From contig CM077826.1 of assembly GCA_039720395.1 (NCBI GenBank), positions 21,329,053-21,393,052 of the forward strand: a stretch of 64,000 bases of DNA. The letters run 5' to 3'. The translations under genes were made by a program, and so were the position numbers. The notes below the pieces were generated by a model, which was not told the DNA's origin, did not search any database, and worked only from the letters and a program-made list of their open reading frames with translations. Origin of the DNA: Liquidambar formosana (taxonomy: Eukaryota > Streptophyta > Magnoliopsida > Saxifragales > Altingiaceae). Positions 11,282 to 22,606 of the stretch are shown piece after piece; the stretch's first letter is position 1; the number at the start of each line of letters is the position of its first letter.

Positions 11282-13114
11282 CTGCCGAAGCTGCTCGTCA
11301 CCCGTGGAGGTGTGGCGAATGCGAAGGCGTGGTGGGCTCGTCTCACAGCGGAGACGAAGGCCTTGGTTACCGGTGCTGGTTTCGGGACGGTGATCTCGGG
11401 ATTGGTGGACGATAGCGACCGGGCTTTCGTCCACTGCATGGCTGAGAGATGGTGGGACACCACCCATACTTTCCACATTGCTGGTCAGGAGCTGATCCTG
11501 ACCCCCTACGACTTCTACCGCCTCACGGGTCTACGTATGGATGGCCTTCCGCTTCCTTTTGACCACGAGGAGAGCGAGAGGGAGAGACTCTCCCACGATC
11601 TTTTGGGGATCGAGTATGACAGCGCCTCCATCTTTATCTTGGACATCTATGACCGTATGTCCACCCAGGGGCAGGGTACAGCTGCCCAGAGGATCCGGAT
11701 GGCGCGCGGATACCTGCTGTTTCTGATAGGGGGCTATCTAGTCCCGAATGCCGCCCAGACAGTCCCTTTTGGCTGGTTGCTAGCTCTGAGGGACTTGGGG
11801 AGGGCCCGCGAGTTCAGCTGGGGAGCGGCGGTGTACGGCCACGTGATCTCGGCTATGGACTCGCTGAGTCGGATGGCTGTCCAGTCCATGGTTAGCCACT
11901 GGCGGGTCTGGGCGGTATATATCCTTTCCCTTTCCTCCTCTTTTGTTTCTTTTCTCTTTTCCTTACCTGTCATTCCATATTGGTTTCTTATCATGTCTAC
12001 TTGCGTAGCTTTGGGTAGGTCGGTACTTCCGCGCGGATCCGGATTCCCCCGTCGACAAGCACGACTATTGGAGCTCCCGTCGCTTCCTGGACGAGCTGGC
12101 CGTTGACCGGGTAAGTCCTATCTCACTTTAACGGTACGGTTGATAGCATTATACTCATGTATTCACCCTATTACTGCTTTTCCACAGATCATCCCGCGCC
12201 CCTGGGAGGGCACCCCCGCACGCGCCCCTGCTGAGTGGGATGCTGCTGCCTTGACACTCTCCACCCTATCCACGGTGTTCGAGTGCCCAGGGGTCCGCTC
12301 CTTCTACCTCGCGGAGAGGGTGGTATGGCAGATTGCTGATGTGGGCGCGGGTGGTCCTCCGGTCCCAGTAGATCCTCCCCGTTTTGTCGCCATCCCTGCC
12401 GAGGCGACATCGAGTGACCTGGCTGCCTGGCGGGCCATGATCCCTTATACAGATCGCTTATCTGCCGAGGAGATCGATTATGCCTCTTTTGCGCGGGAGC
12501 GGTTGATGGGCAGCATCTTTGTTGCGCCGGTATGTATACCCTTTTCTGAGTCTTGCTAATTTCCCATCTCTGCTTTCTTTTTACCAACTGTGCTTGACTT
12601 CTTTCCACAGGCTGCTCCTGCTGCAGATGCGCCCGCTGGGCTGGCCCCCATCATGCCGGGGTGGAGCGTGCCTTTCCATGTCACACCTGATTTAGCCATG
12701 GAGGAGGATATCCCCAGGCTGAACAGGTGCATTAGGTACCCAATGGCTGAGGGTACTAGGCCGGTGAGTTTCCAAGTTCCTGCATTTGTTAGTTTTTACG
12801 CATATATACAAATAAAGCATGCATGTCCTAACGATTGCCCCTTGCTTTTCTACTCGCAGCTCACCCGTGAGGAGTCCTCGACACTTTTACAGATGGTGGG
12901 GAGCCTGAAGGTCATGGTCACGTCTCTCTCTCGCAGGTTAGTGATTGCGGAGCAGGCTCCTGCTGGGGAGGACTGGGATGGCTTTGGGGCTGACGAGGAT
13001 GACGGCGACGGCGATGACGGTGATGGGGGTGATGGTGGTGATGACGGTGGTGATGACGGTGACGACAGCCCGCCAGCCTCTCCTGCCCAGACCCCATTAT
13101 ATGTTCCGCGTTGA
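11282..13114 (+). CDS. Plant mobile domain (PMD) protein gene carried antisense in the retrotransposon
   Basis: Five exons can be drawn with GT-AG introns, all phase 0: 11282-11914, 12009-12110, 12188-12529, 12611-12763, 12860-13114. Together they encode about 494 residues. Exon 1 has the PMD core: FVHCMAERWWDTTHTFHI, then ELILTPYDFYRLTGLRMDG, and later RMARGYLLFLIGG; exon 2 continues SPVDKHDYWSSRRFL. PMD is the domain of MAIN/MAIL1 and PP7L-linked proteins and is known to be spread by transposable elements. The C-terminus is an Asp/Gly-rich tail. No in-frame ATG precedes the core, and a stop sits just before the acceptor at 11281, so the first exon is missing or unrecognised. Being antisense, the introns would not be spliced from the element's genomic RNA. 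Confidence 0.75.
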
Positions 13115-13150
13115 TGTATTTGTTTCGGATATTTGGGGATACTTATTTAT

Positions 13151-13267
13151 TTTTGGACATGTACTCATTTCTCCTTCCCTTTCTGTAAATTTTGGACATG
13201 TACTCATTTCTCCTTCCCTTTCTGTAAATTTTGGACATGTACTCATTTCTCCTTCCCTTTCTGTATA
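13151..13267. repeat. 39-bp tandem repeat, three copies
   Basis: Three units of 39 bp starting TTTTGGACATGTACTCATTT, placed just downstream of the PMD gene stop at 13114. The units are virtually identical, so the expansion is recent. Confidence 0.9.
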
Positions 13268-13486
13268 TGACTGTTACTCCTGTGATACATCAAACATGGC
13301 TTATTATGTTTTTTTCTTTTCCCCCTTTTGTATGTCGTTATGTTCACCATTTTTCTTTTTCCATTGCGCTAGGATAAATAGCAAGCCGTTTAATACAGGG
13401 AGATCACCCCAAAAGGCTTCACACGACAGCAACAAGACCATAAAATCGAGAAAAGGGGATGAGAAATACGAAAAAAGGGGTCTGGG

Positions 13487-13559
13487 CACGTACGTGCATA
13501 GGCCATGCTCGTACGTGCACAGACCATGCTCGTACGTGCATGGCTTATGCTCGTACGAT
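13487..13559. repeat. Palindrome array upstream of DUF7745-like gene
   Basis: CGTACG cores at 13489, 13510, 13531 and 13552, all 21 bp apart, ending about 100 bp before the ATG at 13661. Confidence 0.95.
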
Positions 13560-13660
13560 CATGGGTCCATTTCTTTCCTTTTTCTCGCACTTCGTCGATT
13601 TGGCAACTTTTCTGCATAAAACGAGCCCCCTTCTTCGTTCTTCCCCACTGAAACCCTACG

Positions 13661-14996
13661 ATGGAAGACCCTAAGTTTGTCAAAGACATAAAACGATGGC
13701 TCTTGTCCTTTGATAACCGAGCTCGGGATGATTTCAAAGAAGCTTTCGGCCTCCCGTGCTTGTTTGACTACTGTCGGGTGAAAATCAACTATACTTTTCT
13801 TCTCGTTGCTACAGAATACTGGAAGCCAACCCGCCATGTCTTCAGATTCAATCTGAATGAGTTGTGCCCCACACTTGAAGATTTCGGCGGTATCATAGGG
13901 CGGACTAGCTTCAACGGCTTGCTCCTTCCCCCGATTGACAAGGTCCCTGCTGCTGAGGTGGCCCAGTTCCTAGGCCTTTTCGTGCGACTGGTGCAAGGGT
14001 GGACCACGAGTTTCAGAGTGGACGTGGCGAAACTCGCTGAATACTTCATGTCCCGTCCCATGCCTCCCGCTGGCCAGGCTCGGGTCTATTACCTGTGCGC
14101 GGCGTGCTTCTGTGCTCTTGCCGCCCTCTTTTTCAGAGATGAGTCATCGAGTTTGGAGACTTTTATTGTGCGCATGATCCCGGAAATCAAGGATTTCAAC
14201 CCCAGCATGGTTGTCTTGGCAGATACTCTGAATGGGCTCGATCGCGTGGCGCGAAGCGACAGTTTCTCCTTCGGCGGCAGCCCCCTCCTTCTACAGGTTT
14301 CTCTCTCTTCTTCTTTTATCTTCTCGGATTTTTTCCTCCTTCTTTTTTTTTTTTTTTTTTTTTGATCGTACGTGCATTGTCCATGCACGTACGTGCATAA
14401 CCCATGTACGTACGTGCATGGTCTGTTGACCCTTCCATCTTTACTCCTTCGTGATGCAGATTTGGCTGTTCGAACGCCTAAAACTGGTCGAAGACCCTGC
14501 CATGAGTATCTGGACATATCACCCGCAGCACTATCGTCACAGGAAGGTCATCAAACCCTTCCCAAACGTCGAGCAAGCCCGGGATTTGTTAGAATCCATA
14601 TCCTGCCACAACATCCGCTGGCTCTGTCCTTGGTGGAGGACCTCTCATGCTGTTCGAAATCTGATCCTTCCTCACAGCGTCATGCTGATTGGTCTCAAGG
14701 AGGTTTCTTTCTACTCTCCTATGCGCATCCGCCGTCAGCAAGGGCTACGCCAGGATCCGATCAAATGGGGTCACCTTGGTTACACCTGCCCCTGGAAACC
14801 CAACCACGTGAATCGCGTGGAAAATGACTGGTATAGCAAGGCAGTGTATTGGGCTGTCACCCCCTCTGAAGTGATTAGCCCCCCTGGGTCCTACTATAAC
14901 TGGCTGTTTACTGACATGGAGAGAGAGGAAAAGGAAGAAGAAGAACACAAGAGGAAAAGGGAAACAGAGGTCGAAACAGAGGCGAGGAAGAAATGA
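13661..14996 (+). CDS. DUF7745-like protein gene carried antisense in the retrotransposon
   Basis: Exon 1 runs 13661-14296 from a clear ATG (MEDPKFVKDIKRWLLSFDNR). A 163-bp phase-0 intron (14297-14459, GT...poly(T)...gatgCAG) leads to exon 2 (14460-14996), ending TGA. The product has about 390 residues. Recognisable blocks are FRFNLNELCPTLEDFGGII, LLPPIDKVP, LADTLNGLDRV and, across the splice, LLLQ joined to IWLFERLKL, as in the DUF7745 family linked to plant retroelements. A highly charged Glu/Lys/Arg tail closes it. Biochemical role unknown. The intron carries three 21-bp-spaced palindromes, and four more lie 100-170 bp before the ATG. The frame is intact. Confidence 0.75.
14365..14418. repeat. 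Palindrome array in DUF7745-like intron
   Basis: CGTACG cores at 14367, 14388 and 14409, 21 bp apart, following the intron poly(T) run. Confidence 0.95.
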
Positions 14997-15105
14997 ACTT
15001 GACTATCCCCCGTACCCCTATCAACTATTGTACCCATGCACTTGCTTTTAATCCCTTATGAGTTAATGAATAAGCATCAGAAAAGATGTAATGATTTTCC
15101 CCAAT

Positions 15106-15111
15106 CAATAA
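15106..15111 (+). terminator. Poly(A) signal for the DUF7745-like gene
   Basis: AATAAA occurs about 110 bp after the TGA at 14996 and just before the convergent pol stop. Another TTAATGAATAA-type site lies near 15064. Confidence 0.45.
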
Positions 15112-15168
15112 AGAACTATTATTATTAATTTGAGCACTGAGTACTTTGCCAAATTGTCATGACTTTGC

Positions 15169-18100
15169 CTACACATAATATTTACGGAGTCTGTCCATAT
15201 TCACTGGATTCACCAACTCGTTCCCATCACCATCCATTAACTTGACCGCACCACCCGGGTAAATTGTCTTGACGACGTAGGGCCCCACCCAATTGGGCTT
15301 GAATTTCCCTCGAGGATCGAACACAGGTGCTCTAAATTCCTTAAGAACCAAGTCCCCTTCCTTCAAGTTCCGCGGTCTGACCCTTTTATTGAAAGCCCGA
15401 GCTATTCGTCGTTGATAACCTTGCACATGGTACAATGCCTTGAGCCTTCTTTCCTCCAATAGCGCCAGCTGTTCATACCGCTCCCTTGCCCATTCTACCT
15501 CCGGAATCTGACTTTCCAACGCAACCCTAAGAGACTGTACTTCTAGCTCCACGGGTAATACGGCTTCCATTCCGTATACCAATGAATAGGGCGTAGCACC
15601 TGTGGAAGTTCTCACGGACGTCCGATATCCCCATAATGCATAAGGAAGCTTCTCCACCCAATCCTTGTAGGTTACTGCCGTTTTACTGAGGATGGTTTTG
15701 ACATTCTTGTTGGCAGCCTCCACAGCTCCATTAGTCTGGGGCCTGTAGGGTGAAGATTTGTGATGCTGGATACCGAATTTTGTGAACAACTTCTTGACCT
15801 CATCTTCAAAGTGCGTTCCATTATCTGAAATAATCTCATGGGGTACTCCGTACCGGCAGATTATGTTGGTTTCGACGAACTTGGCCACATGTTTCGATTT
15901 CAATTCTACATATGCCGCCGCTTCCACCCATTTGGTAAAATAATCGATTGCTACCAGGATATATTTATATCCACCAGTTGCAGATGGCTTAATCTCTCCG
16001 ATGATGTCTATTCCCCATACTGAAAATGGCCAGGGAGATGCCAGTTGATGCAACTCCACCGGCGGTATGTAGTTTGCACTGGCGTACACTTGGCATTGAT
16101 GGCACTTTCTGACGTACTGCACGCAGTCAGTTTCCATAGTTGTCCAGTAATACCCCAACCTTAGCAGCTTCTTAACCAACATCCTCCCATTCATGTGTGA
16201 CCCACACTCCCCTTCATGCACTTCCCTCATGAGTGTTTCTCCCATGCGGCGATCTACGCAAAGAAGGTGTATCCCATCATAGGACCTTTTGAATAATTTC
16301 CCTCCGCAGATGATAAACTGCGTGGCGAACAGCCTTAATGCCCTACGATCCTTCTTATTGGCATTTTCCGGGTATTCTCCTTTTTCCAAGAGGTTCCAGA
16401 CGTCAAAGTACCAAGGGTGCCCATCATCTGGCTCTCCGTCAATTACCAAAATCCCCTCTTCATGTGCGGGTCTGAACTTCTGTTGGACGGTCAATGGCTC
16501 TATCTGGGTTCCAGCAGGCATTTGAATCATGGAAGCCAAGCTAGCCAAGGCGTCGGCGAATTGGTTGTGAGCTCGGGGTAAGGGCGTGAAAGTTATTTTC
16601 CGGAATCTCTGGGTCAGTCTCTCTAGGTAGCCTTGGTAAGGCTTCAGGTGTTCTTCTCGGGTTCTCCATATCCTCTGTACTTGAGATATTACTAAGGCTG
16701 AATCCCCATATACCTCCACTTCTTCGACTCCCAATGCCAACAAGGCTTCTAGTCCAGCGACACATGCCTCATATTCTGCTGTGTTATTGGAGTTCTGAAA
16801 GTTCAACTTTATCGACAGCGGCATGTGAGAACTATCAGGAGCTATTAACAAAACCCCTACCCCATCTCCATACTGATTCGAAGCCCCATCGAAATACATC
16901 TTCCATGCCTCATCGCACTCGACAACTAGAAGGTTCTCGTCGGGAAATTCATCATTAAGTCCATATCCCAGGATTGGGTGTTCGGCGCAGTACTCGGCAA
17001 CAGCCCCTCCCTTAATAGATTTTTGTGTAACATATACAAGTTCAAATTCTGCCAGTAGAATCAACCACCGAGATAGACGACCATTCAAAGCCGGTTTCTC
17101 AAACAAGTATTTAAGCGGATCCATTCTTGCCACTACCCACACCTCGAAATTTAGCAGAATGTGCCTCAGCTTCTGCACAGCCCAAACTAAAGCGAAACAG
17201 GACTTCTCTATCGCATTGTACTTTGCTTTGTAACCTTGTAGCTTCTTGCTTAAGTAATAAATCGCATGTTCAATACCACGATCATCCTCCTGCGCCAACA
17301 TGCTTCCTAAAGCTTCCTTAAAGATGGACAGGTAGAGCAACAATGGTTTACCGGGGCGTGGAGGGACCAAAACCGGAGGATTCAGGAGATATCTTTTGAT
17401 GGCTTCAAAAGCTTGTTGACATTGCTCATTCCATTCCTTAGGCTCCCCTTTCCTAAGCAATTTGAAAATGGGCTCACAGGTGGGGGTTAACTTGGCTATG
17501 AAACGGCTAATGTACTGTAATCGCCCCAGAAACCCCCTAATCTCCTTTTCTGTTTTCGGTGATGGCATTTCCAAAATTGCTTTGACCTTCGTTGGATCTA
17601 CCTCAATGCCCCTGCTACTCACAATGTATCCCAGCAACTTCCCTGACGTGACCCCGAATGTGCACTTTTGTGGATTCAACCTCAGACTGTATTCCCGGAT
17701 TCGTCCAAAGAACTTCCTAAGATTCTCTAAATGCCCTTCTCGAGTCTCTGCCTTAACAATCATATCGTCGACATACACTTCTACCTCCTGATGCATCATA
17801 TCGTGGAGTAGCGTGGTAGCCATCCTCTGGTATGTAGCTCCGGCGTTTTTAAGTCCAAATGGCATTACCGTGTAACAATACGTCCCCCACCCAGTTGTGA
17901 AGGTGGTCTTAGTCATATCTGCCGGCGCCATCCGTATCTGATTATATCCTGAGAACCCATCCATGAATGACATTAGAGCGCTCCCTGCCGTGTTATCTAC
18001 CAACACATCGATGTGAGGTAGGGGGAAGTCATCCTTAGGGCAAGCCTTGTTAAGATCCCTGTAGTCAATGCACACCCGCACCTTTCCATCCTTCTTTGGT

Positions 18101-19527
18101 ACCGGCACGATATTGGCTATCCAATCCGCCTGATCTACCGTTTTGATAAACCCCACTTTTAATAACTTAGTCACCTCTTCCTTAACCTTCAATGACCATT
18201 CCGGTGCCATTCTTCTTAGTTTTTGTTTAACGGGCCTTGCTCCTTCCCTAATAGGAATGTGATGCTGTGCTATAGCGGGGTCAATTCCAGGCATGTCCTC
18301 ATATGACCAAGCAAACACATCAGAAAACTCCTGCAGCAAAGCTGTAAGATCTGCGCGTTCTTGCATGGACAGAGTAGAGCCAATTTGGATTTCCTTGATT
18401 TTCTCATCAGTGCTTATATTAATAATGATAGTCTCTTCTTTAATGGGTTCAATTTTCACATCTTGATTTTCATTAATTAGCTCATCTGGGTCTAAAAGAT
18501 CGTGCATTTGTGCAATTTGATTGTTAGGGGACACAGCAGAGTAAGCAGAATCAAATTTCTTTGAATTATTGGAAATTACATCAGTGGACAACTCAAACCC
18601 ATACCCCGACCCGGACTCAGACTTAGACCCAACCCTAGACTTCTCCTGAGTAGGCTTATTAATCGCCTTGACACCATACGTGACCCTAGCCGCACGTTCC
18701 CAGATCCAGGTGCTAGTATCCCCATCAGCCACAACAATAAGCTTGGTAGGGACGGTTTCATCCGTCAGAGAGAACACTTCTTCGCCGCTCTTAGGTGACA
18801 ATAAGACCTTCCAGCTTGTCTGATCCACATTTTCCGCCCAGTCTCGCTCTTCATTTTCTTCTTCCAGGGTTCCCCTTTCTGTATCCTCCAGATTCAATTT
18901 CTCGCTAAAGAATACCTCCAACCCAGGCTTTCTTTCTCCGCTCCCTCGGTCTATCCATGGCTCAGGAAATCCACAATAGGGGAAATCTTCTCCTTCCTTC
19001 ACAAAATTACCATTGAGAGTTTTCCCATTCTTGGGGACGCATTTGTTGTCCTCTTCAGTGTATCCGAGCCCTCGCCGGTTGGTTTGCATGTGGAAATCCG
19101 GGAACTCAGCTATCCCTTCTCCCCTTCGGCCTAGCCCCATTCCGGGCATGTACCCCAGTTTTCTCATCATATAGGTCACGATATGGCTAACCCCCTCCCC
19201 AAAATCGGGAGACACCTTCTCTCTTCCAGTTTCCTTCCTTTCAATCACCTGTACCAGCTCAAAACCTCCCCATTCCAACTCTTCGCTTCCTTCCTTCACT
19301 CCTGATATTTGCCCAGTTATTTCTCCGTCTCCATGGATCACTAGAACCCCTTCATCCCAAGGCAATTTTATTTTCTGGTGCACGGTTGAGGGAACAGCTT
19401 GCAAAGGGTGTAGCCAAGTTCTTCCCAACAGCAGGTTGTAGTTGGCGGGAATGTCCATGACGCAGAATTCCGCCATTGACTCAACGGGCCCTATTTTACA
19501 AGCGGCCTTGAAAGTTCCCATCACACT
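15169..19527 (-). pseudogene. pol: Pol: protease end, G-patch, RT, RNase H, aRNase H, integrase
   Basis: An open stretch of 1,451 codons. Residues 29-41 finish the protease. Residues 117-157 form a G-patch (LGYMPGMGLGRRGEG). RT spans about 395-680, with YVDD at 584-587 and MPFGLKNAGATYQ. The first RNase H (720-850) lacks its first Asp: SIFKEALG stands where the family has a TDEALG-type string. A second, archaeal-type RNase H (872-1000) keeps all acidic positions (YFDGAS, NTAEYEA, YGDSALV, ADALA). Integrase (1100-1320) has H/H/C/C (HEGECGSH, CHQC) and D-D-E (GIDIIGE, SDNGTHF, NGAVEAAN), then a GPY/F-like end (NWVGPYVV). The frame equals that of gag and protease. Its end lies 170 bp from the DUF7745-like gene, tail to tail. 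Confidence 0.92.
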
Positions 19528-19950
19528 TCAACAGCTGTTGTCATAACCCCTTACTGTCACAACAGAAGGTATCAAGTCCTCCTTGCCAACCCCTAGCTTA
19601 GTTGCGGTGCGCATCGGGCAAACATTCAATGCGGACCCATTATCGACCAGAACTACAGGTATTTTCAAATCCCTACATTCCACCGTGACATAGAGCGGCT
19701 TGGCATGCCCTGCCCCTTCAAGTGGCAAATCTTCATGGGAAAAGGTCATCACAGCCTTGCTCACCGAGCTAACCCCCATAAGTGATAGGACCTGCTCCGG
19801 TGTGGTTTCCATTGGTACTTCTTTCCTTGCCAACGCATCCAGTAAAGCCTGGCGATGTTTCTTTGAGGCGATCAGCAAGCCCCAAATGCTTATACTTGCT
19901 TGTGTTTTCTTTAACTGCTTCAGTATCCTGTCCTCCTCCTCCTCGTTTTG
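19528..19950 (-). pseudogene. pro: Aspartic protease, N-terminal part
   Basis: Continues the same frame. It carries the retropepsin motif in the form used by Tat elements, VVLVDNGSALNVCPM (catalytic Asp in DNGS), preceded by PLYVTVECRDLKIP. The protease would cleave the polyprotein. A TGA at 19528-19530 falls inside the domain, and the remaining part (ANYNLLLGRTWLHPL, the conserved LLGR/W block) lies at the start of the next open stretch. Confidence 0.8.
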
Positions 19951-20505
19951 CTACTCAATCCTTTCTCTTACTTCTTGGTTCAATTCTCTTCCGGGATGAT
20001 CCCCTTCCAGATAATTAGGCTTGTAATGCCTCCCCGAGCGGGTTAGATGCATGGAATCCTTCTTCATTTCTGCCCAAATATCTTCTTCCCCACTGTCATA
20101 ATCTTCCCATGGAGCCTTCTTCATGCTGATCATGAGAATGAACTGTGACGGATCCTCCATTTCCTTCGTATTACTAACCATATTCATGTAGGCAGGGGGC
20201 GGTGTGTTTCGATAATTGGGGAGAGGGTTGTTCTGAATATTGGGCTTGTCGCCGCCTGGAGGAGGTAGTTTACCTGAATCAATCAGGTCTTGGATTTCAT
20301 TCTTTAGGCGCATGTAATTGTCCGTCTTATGCCCGATCCGCTGGTGGAAGTCGCAAAACTCATTCTGCCTCCAATACGAGGGAATCGGGTTCGGCAGTGC
20401 TCTTGGTTCCAAAGGCTTCAGATAGTCCCTTTTGCTCAAGTTGGCCAAGGCTTTGGACAACGGGACTCCCAAGTCATGGTACACCCTTGGCGCTTTTGGT
20501 GCTGC
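19951..20505 (-). pseudogene. gag: Gag C-terminal part with degenerate zinc knuckle
   Basis: Same frame as the upstream part. It reads VYHDLGVPLSKAL, then FCDFHQRIGHKTDNY followed by MRLKNEIQDLIDSGKL. Tat Gag proteins usually have a C-x2-H-x4-H-x4-C knuckle here; the last Cys is Tyr in this copy, so the knuckle is probably lost. The rest is Pro/Asn-rich linker leading to the protease. An in-frame TAG at 19951-19953 interrupts it. Confidence 0.75.
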
Positions 20506-21507
20506 TTATGCCTGCTGGATGGCTCCCACTGTAGCTTGCGGCTGGGTTCCTCCACTAACTCTAGCACTTCCACTTCCACCACCACTACCAGAACCATATA
20601 CTTTCTTCTGCCTATCCATCTGACCGCGGTGAATAGCATCCTCGATACGAGTTCCACACTGGTATAATTGTTCAAAATTCATGACAGAGGAAGTCAACAT
20701 GCGATCAAAGTACACGGGTGTCAGGTTCCTCAAGATGATGTTTATCTGATCAATTTCTGTTGGCCTATTCACTATCTTGACAGCTTTAGCCCTCCAGCGA
20801 GTCAGAAATTCCGAGAACGTCTCATCCGTCTTTTGCCTAGTCATTTCCAAGTCCCGCAGGGTAACATCCAACATAGTGTTGTACGCATACTTGTTTGTAA
20901 ATTCTGAAGCCAGTAGTTCCCAAGAATCCGTGACTTTCGGATCGAGTGCATAGTACCACTTCGAGGCATCTGCCGAGAGAGATAAAGGGAAGGCGTGCAG
21001 CACTTGATCGGCGGTCAATCCTCTCATCCGGGCAATGCTCAAGTACTGGCGCAAATGCTGTTTGGGGTCACCGGTGCCATCGAACTTTTCATAGTCGGCT
21101 ATTTTGAATTTCGGAGGGAGTTGCACCTTGGAGTCGGCTGTAATCCCCGCCATAGAATACATGTAATCATCCATGCCTTGTGATTTCTGCCATGCTGTTT
21201 GCATTCGGTCCATCCGAGCTTTCATCTCAGCGTTTTCTGCCGCCAACTTCTCTACTTTGGTGTCTTTTTCCTTGGTTTCTTTCCTTTTCAAGTAGTCCTC
21301 ATAGTCATCATCTTCCCACTTCGGGTGCTCCTCCTCATTAACCTTGGGCTCTCCTTTCTCCTCAGTTTCGGGTGGTTCTTCTGTTCTCCCTTTCCCTTTC
21401 TCGAGCTTAGTAACCCGGTCCCGCATTTCATTCATGAAGCCCTTCATCTCGGTTCTATCACTCCTCATCTGTTCAAGGATATCAGCCAAAGTCACCTGTT
21501 CTGCCAT
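20506..21507 (-). pseudogene. gag: Gag, N-terminal part (stop at 20506)
   Basis: The first ATG after an upstream in-frame stop is at 21507 (MAEQVTLADILEQMRSDRTE). Residues 10-110 are charged and heptad-like, probably coiled coil. Residues 130-300 form the retrotransposon Gag core: FKIADYEKFDGTGDPKQHL, KWYYALDP, FTNKYAYN, FSEFLTRWRAKA. Gag forms the particle that packages element RNA. A Gly/Ser-rich linker follows. An in-frame TAA at 20506-20508 ends the frame after 333 residues, but the same frame carries on below, so this is a nonsense lesion and not a natural end. Confidence 0.85.
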
Positions 21508-22589
21508 TCTTCCAGCCGGGGCTCTTCTTAATCTGTTAGTGGTCGGAGATCGGGCCCAAACACTACTCGGTGCTTCTCTCCCTGGTGAATCAATCTTGCT
21601 GAAACAGGAGTTGAGCGTAATGAGCACATGTCCATTAAACTTTCTCCCCTAGCCCAATCCGAATACCTTCAAACCCCTTATCTAAACCCATTGCTAGAGC
21701 CTTGTCATGTTCACTAGATCTTCCAAGGGTCTATGATGGGCAGATATTAATTTATGAAGTCGAACATCATTCTACCTTTGGCCCGTTACAAGTTCACACA
21801 TATCTCACATACTCACTTTGGATCCAAGCCCATTTCATTGTTTTCACTTAGATAGGCTTAGTCCAATTACAAGATCACACTTTATTTTGCCTCTCACTCA
21901 TCAAGCCTTAGGAAGAATGATATTGGACTTCAATGTTCAGTTTTAGATGGGTTGTGTTCATTCATCATAGCGGTCTTGTTCCTAACTCTCAGCAAGTCTA
22001 CGTGGTCCATCAGCTTTTTCGTTTGAGCCCGTCATGCTCACTCCTTGCACCTCATTTGGATTCCAGGCCCATTTTGTTCATTATCATCATTTTCTTTTCT
22101 TTTTTTTTCCAATGGGCCTAGGTCCAATTACAACAGCACTCAATCTTCCCTCAATTCGGGCTCAAACTAGAAAGCTCATGTACAACGTGGGCCTCGTCCC
22201 ATACCCGCGCTATACAAATGAGTATGGATGCAACATGACATGCGATATGACATACATTCAAGCAAGGCTATGCAAAGGTTTCGGGGGACACTAGTGTGGT
22301 TGGTCAATTGGGGGTACTTCTTCTTCAAGGGTTACCCAGGCTAGGGTGCTCAAAGAGCGACCCGTTAGCGTGCTCACTAGCTTATTACAGGCTAGTGGCA
22401 CAGGCCGTGGGTTGATGGTGCTGAATCGAGTTGCCCATAGGAACTAAATGGAACCCGGGTCTCTAATCAGACTGCCATCGAGGGATAACAAGTGCCAAAT
22501 ATCGTGCGCGTGTGTGCAATTTCGGTCTTATTCAATTAAATTTCCTAATTAATTAAAGCCAATAAATGTTTCGGAGTCAAGCTCTCTAT
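21508..22589 (-). other. Tat element leader
   Basis: About 1.1 kb between primer site and gag start. Only short frames. The extra ORF found upstream of gag in Ogre elements is not seen. Contains pyrimidine runs near 22085-22110. Confidence 0.6.
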
Positions 22590-22606
22590 CCCCAGTGGAG
22601 TCGCCA
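22590..22606 (-). promoter_or_regulatory. Primer binding site
   Basis: On the minus strand TGGCGACTCCACTGGGG begins two bases after the LTR end. TGG at the start matches a tRNA CCA tail. The sequence resembles the tRNA-Arg type site reported for Ogre/Tat elements; the tRNA assignment is from memory. Confidence 0.8.

Noticed and set aside
11198..11994. Minus-strand frames over the PMD gene
   Set aside because: They lack domains; PMD similarity and splice sites are on the plus strand.
9263..14418. CRISPR array
   Set aside because: Short direct repeats with regular spacing look superficially like one, but units are 21-bp contiguous palindromes with no unique spacers, in a plant LTR element.
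13390..14517. Frames rich in CTYVHG or HARTC repeats as proteins
   Set aside because: They are translations of the palindrome arrays in other frames; the repeat follows from the 21-bp unit being a multiple of three.
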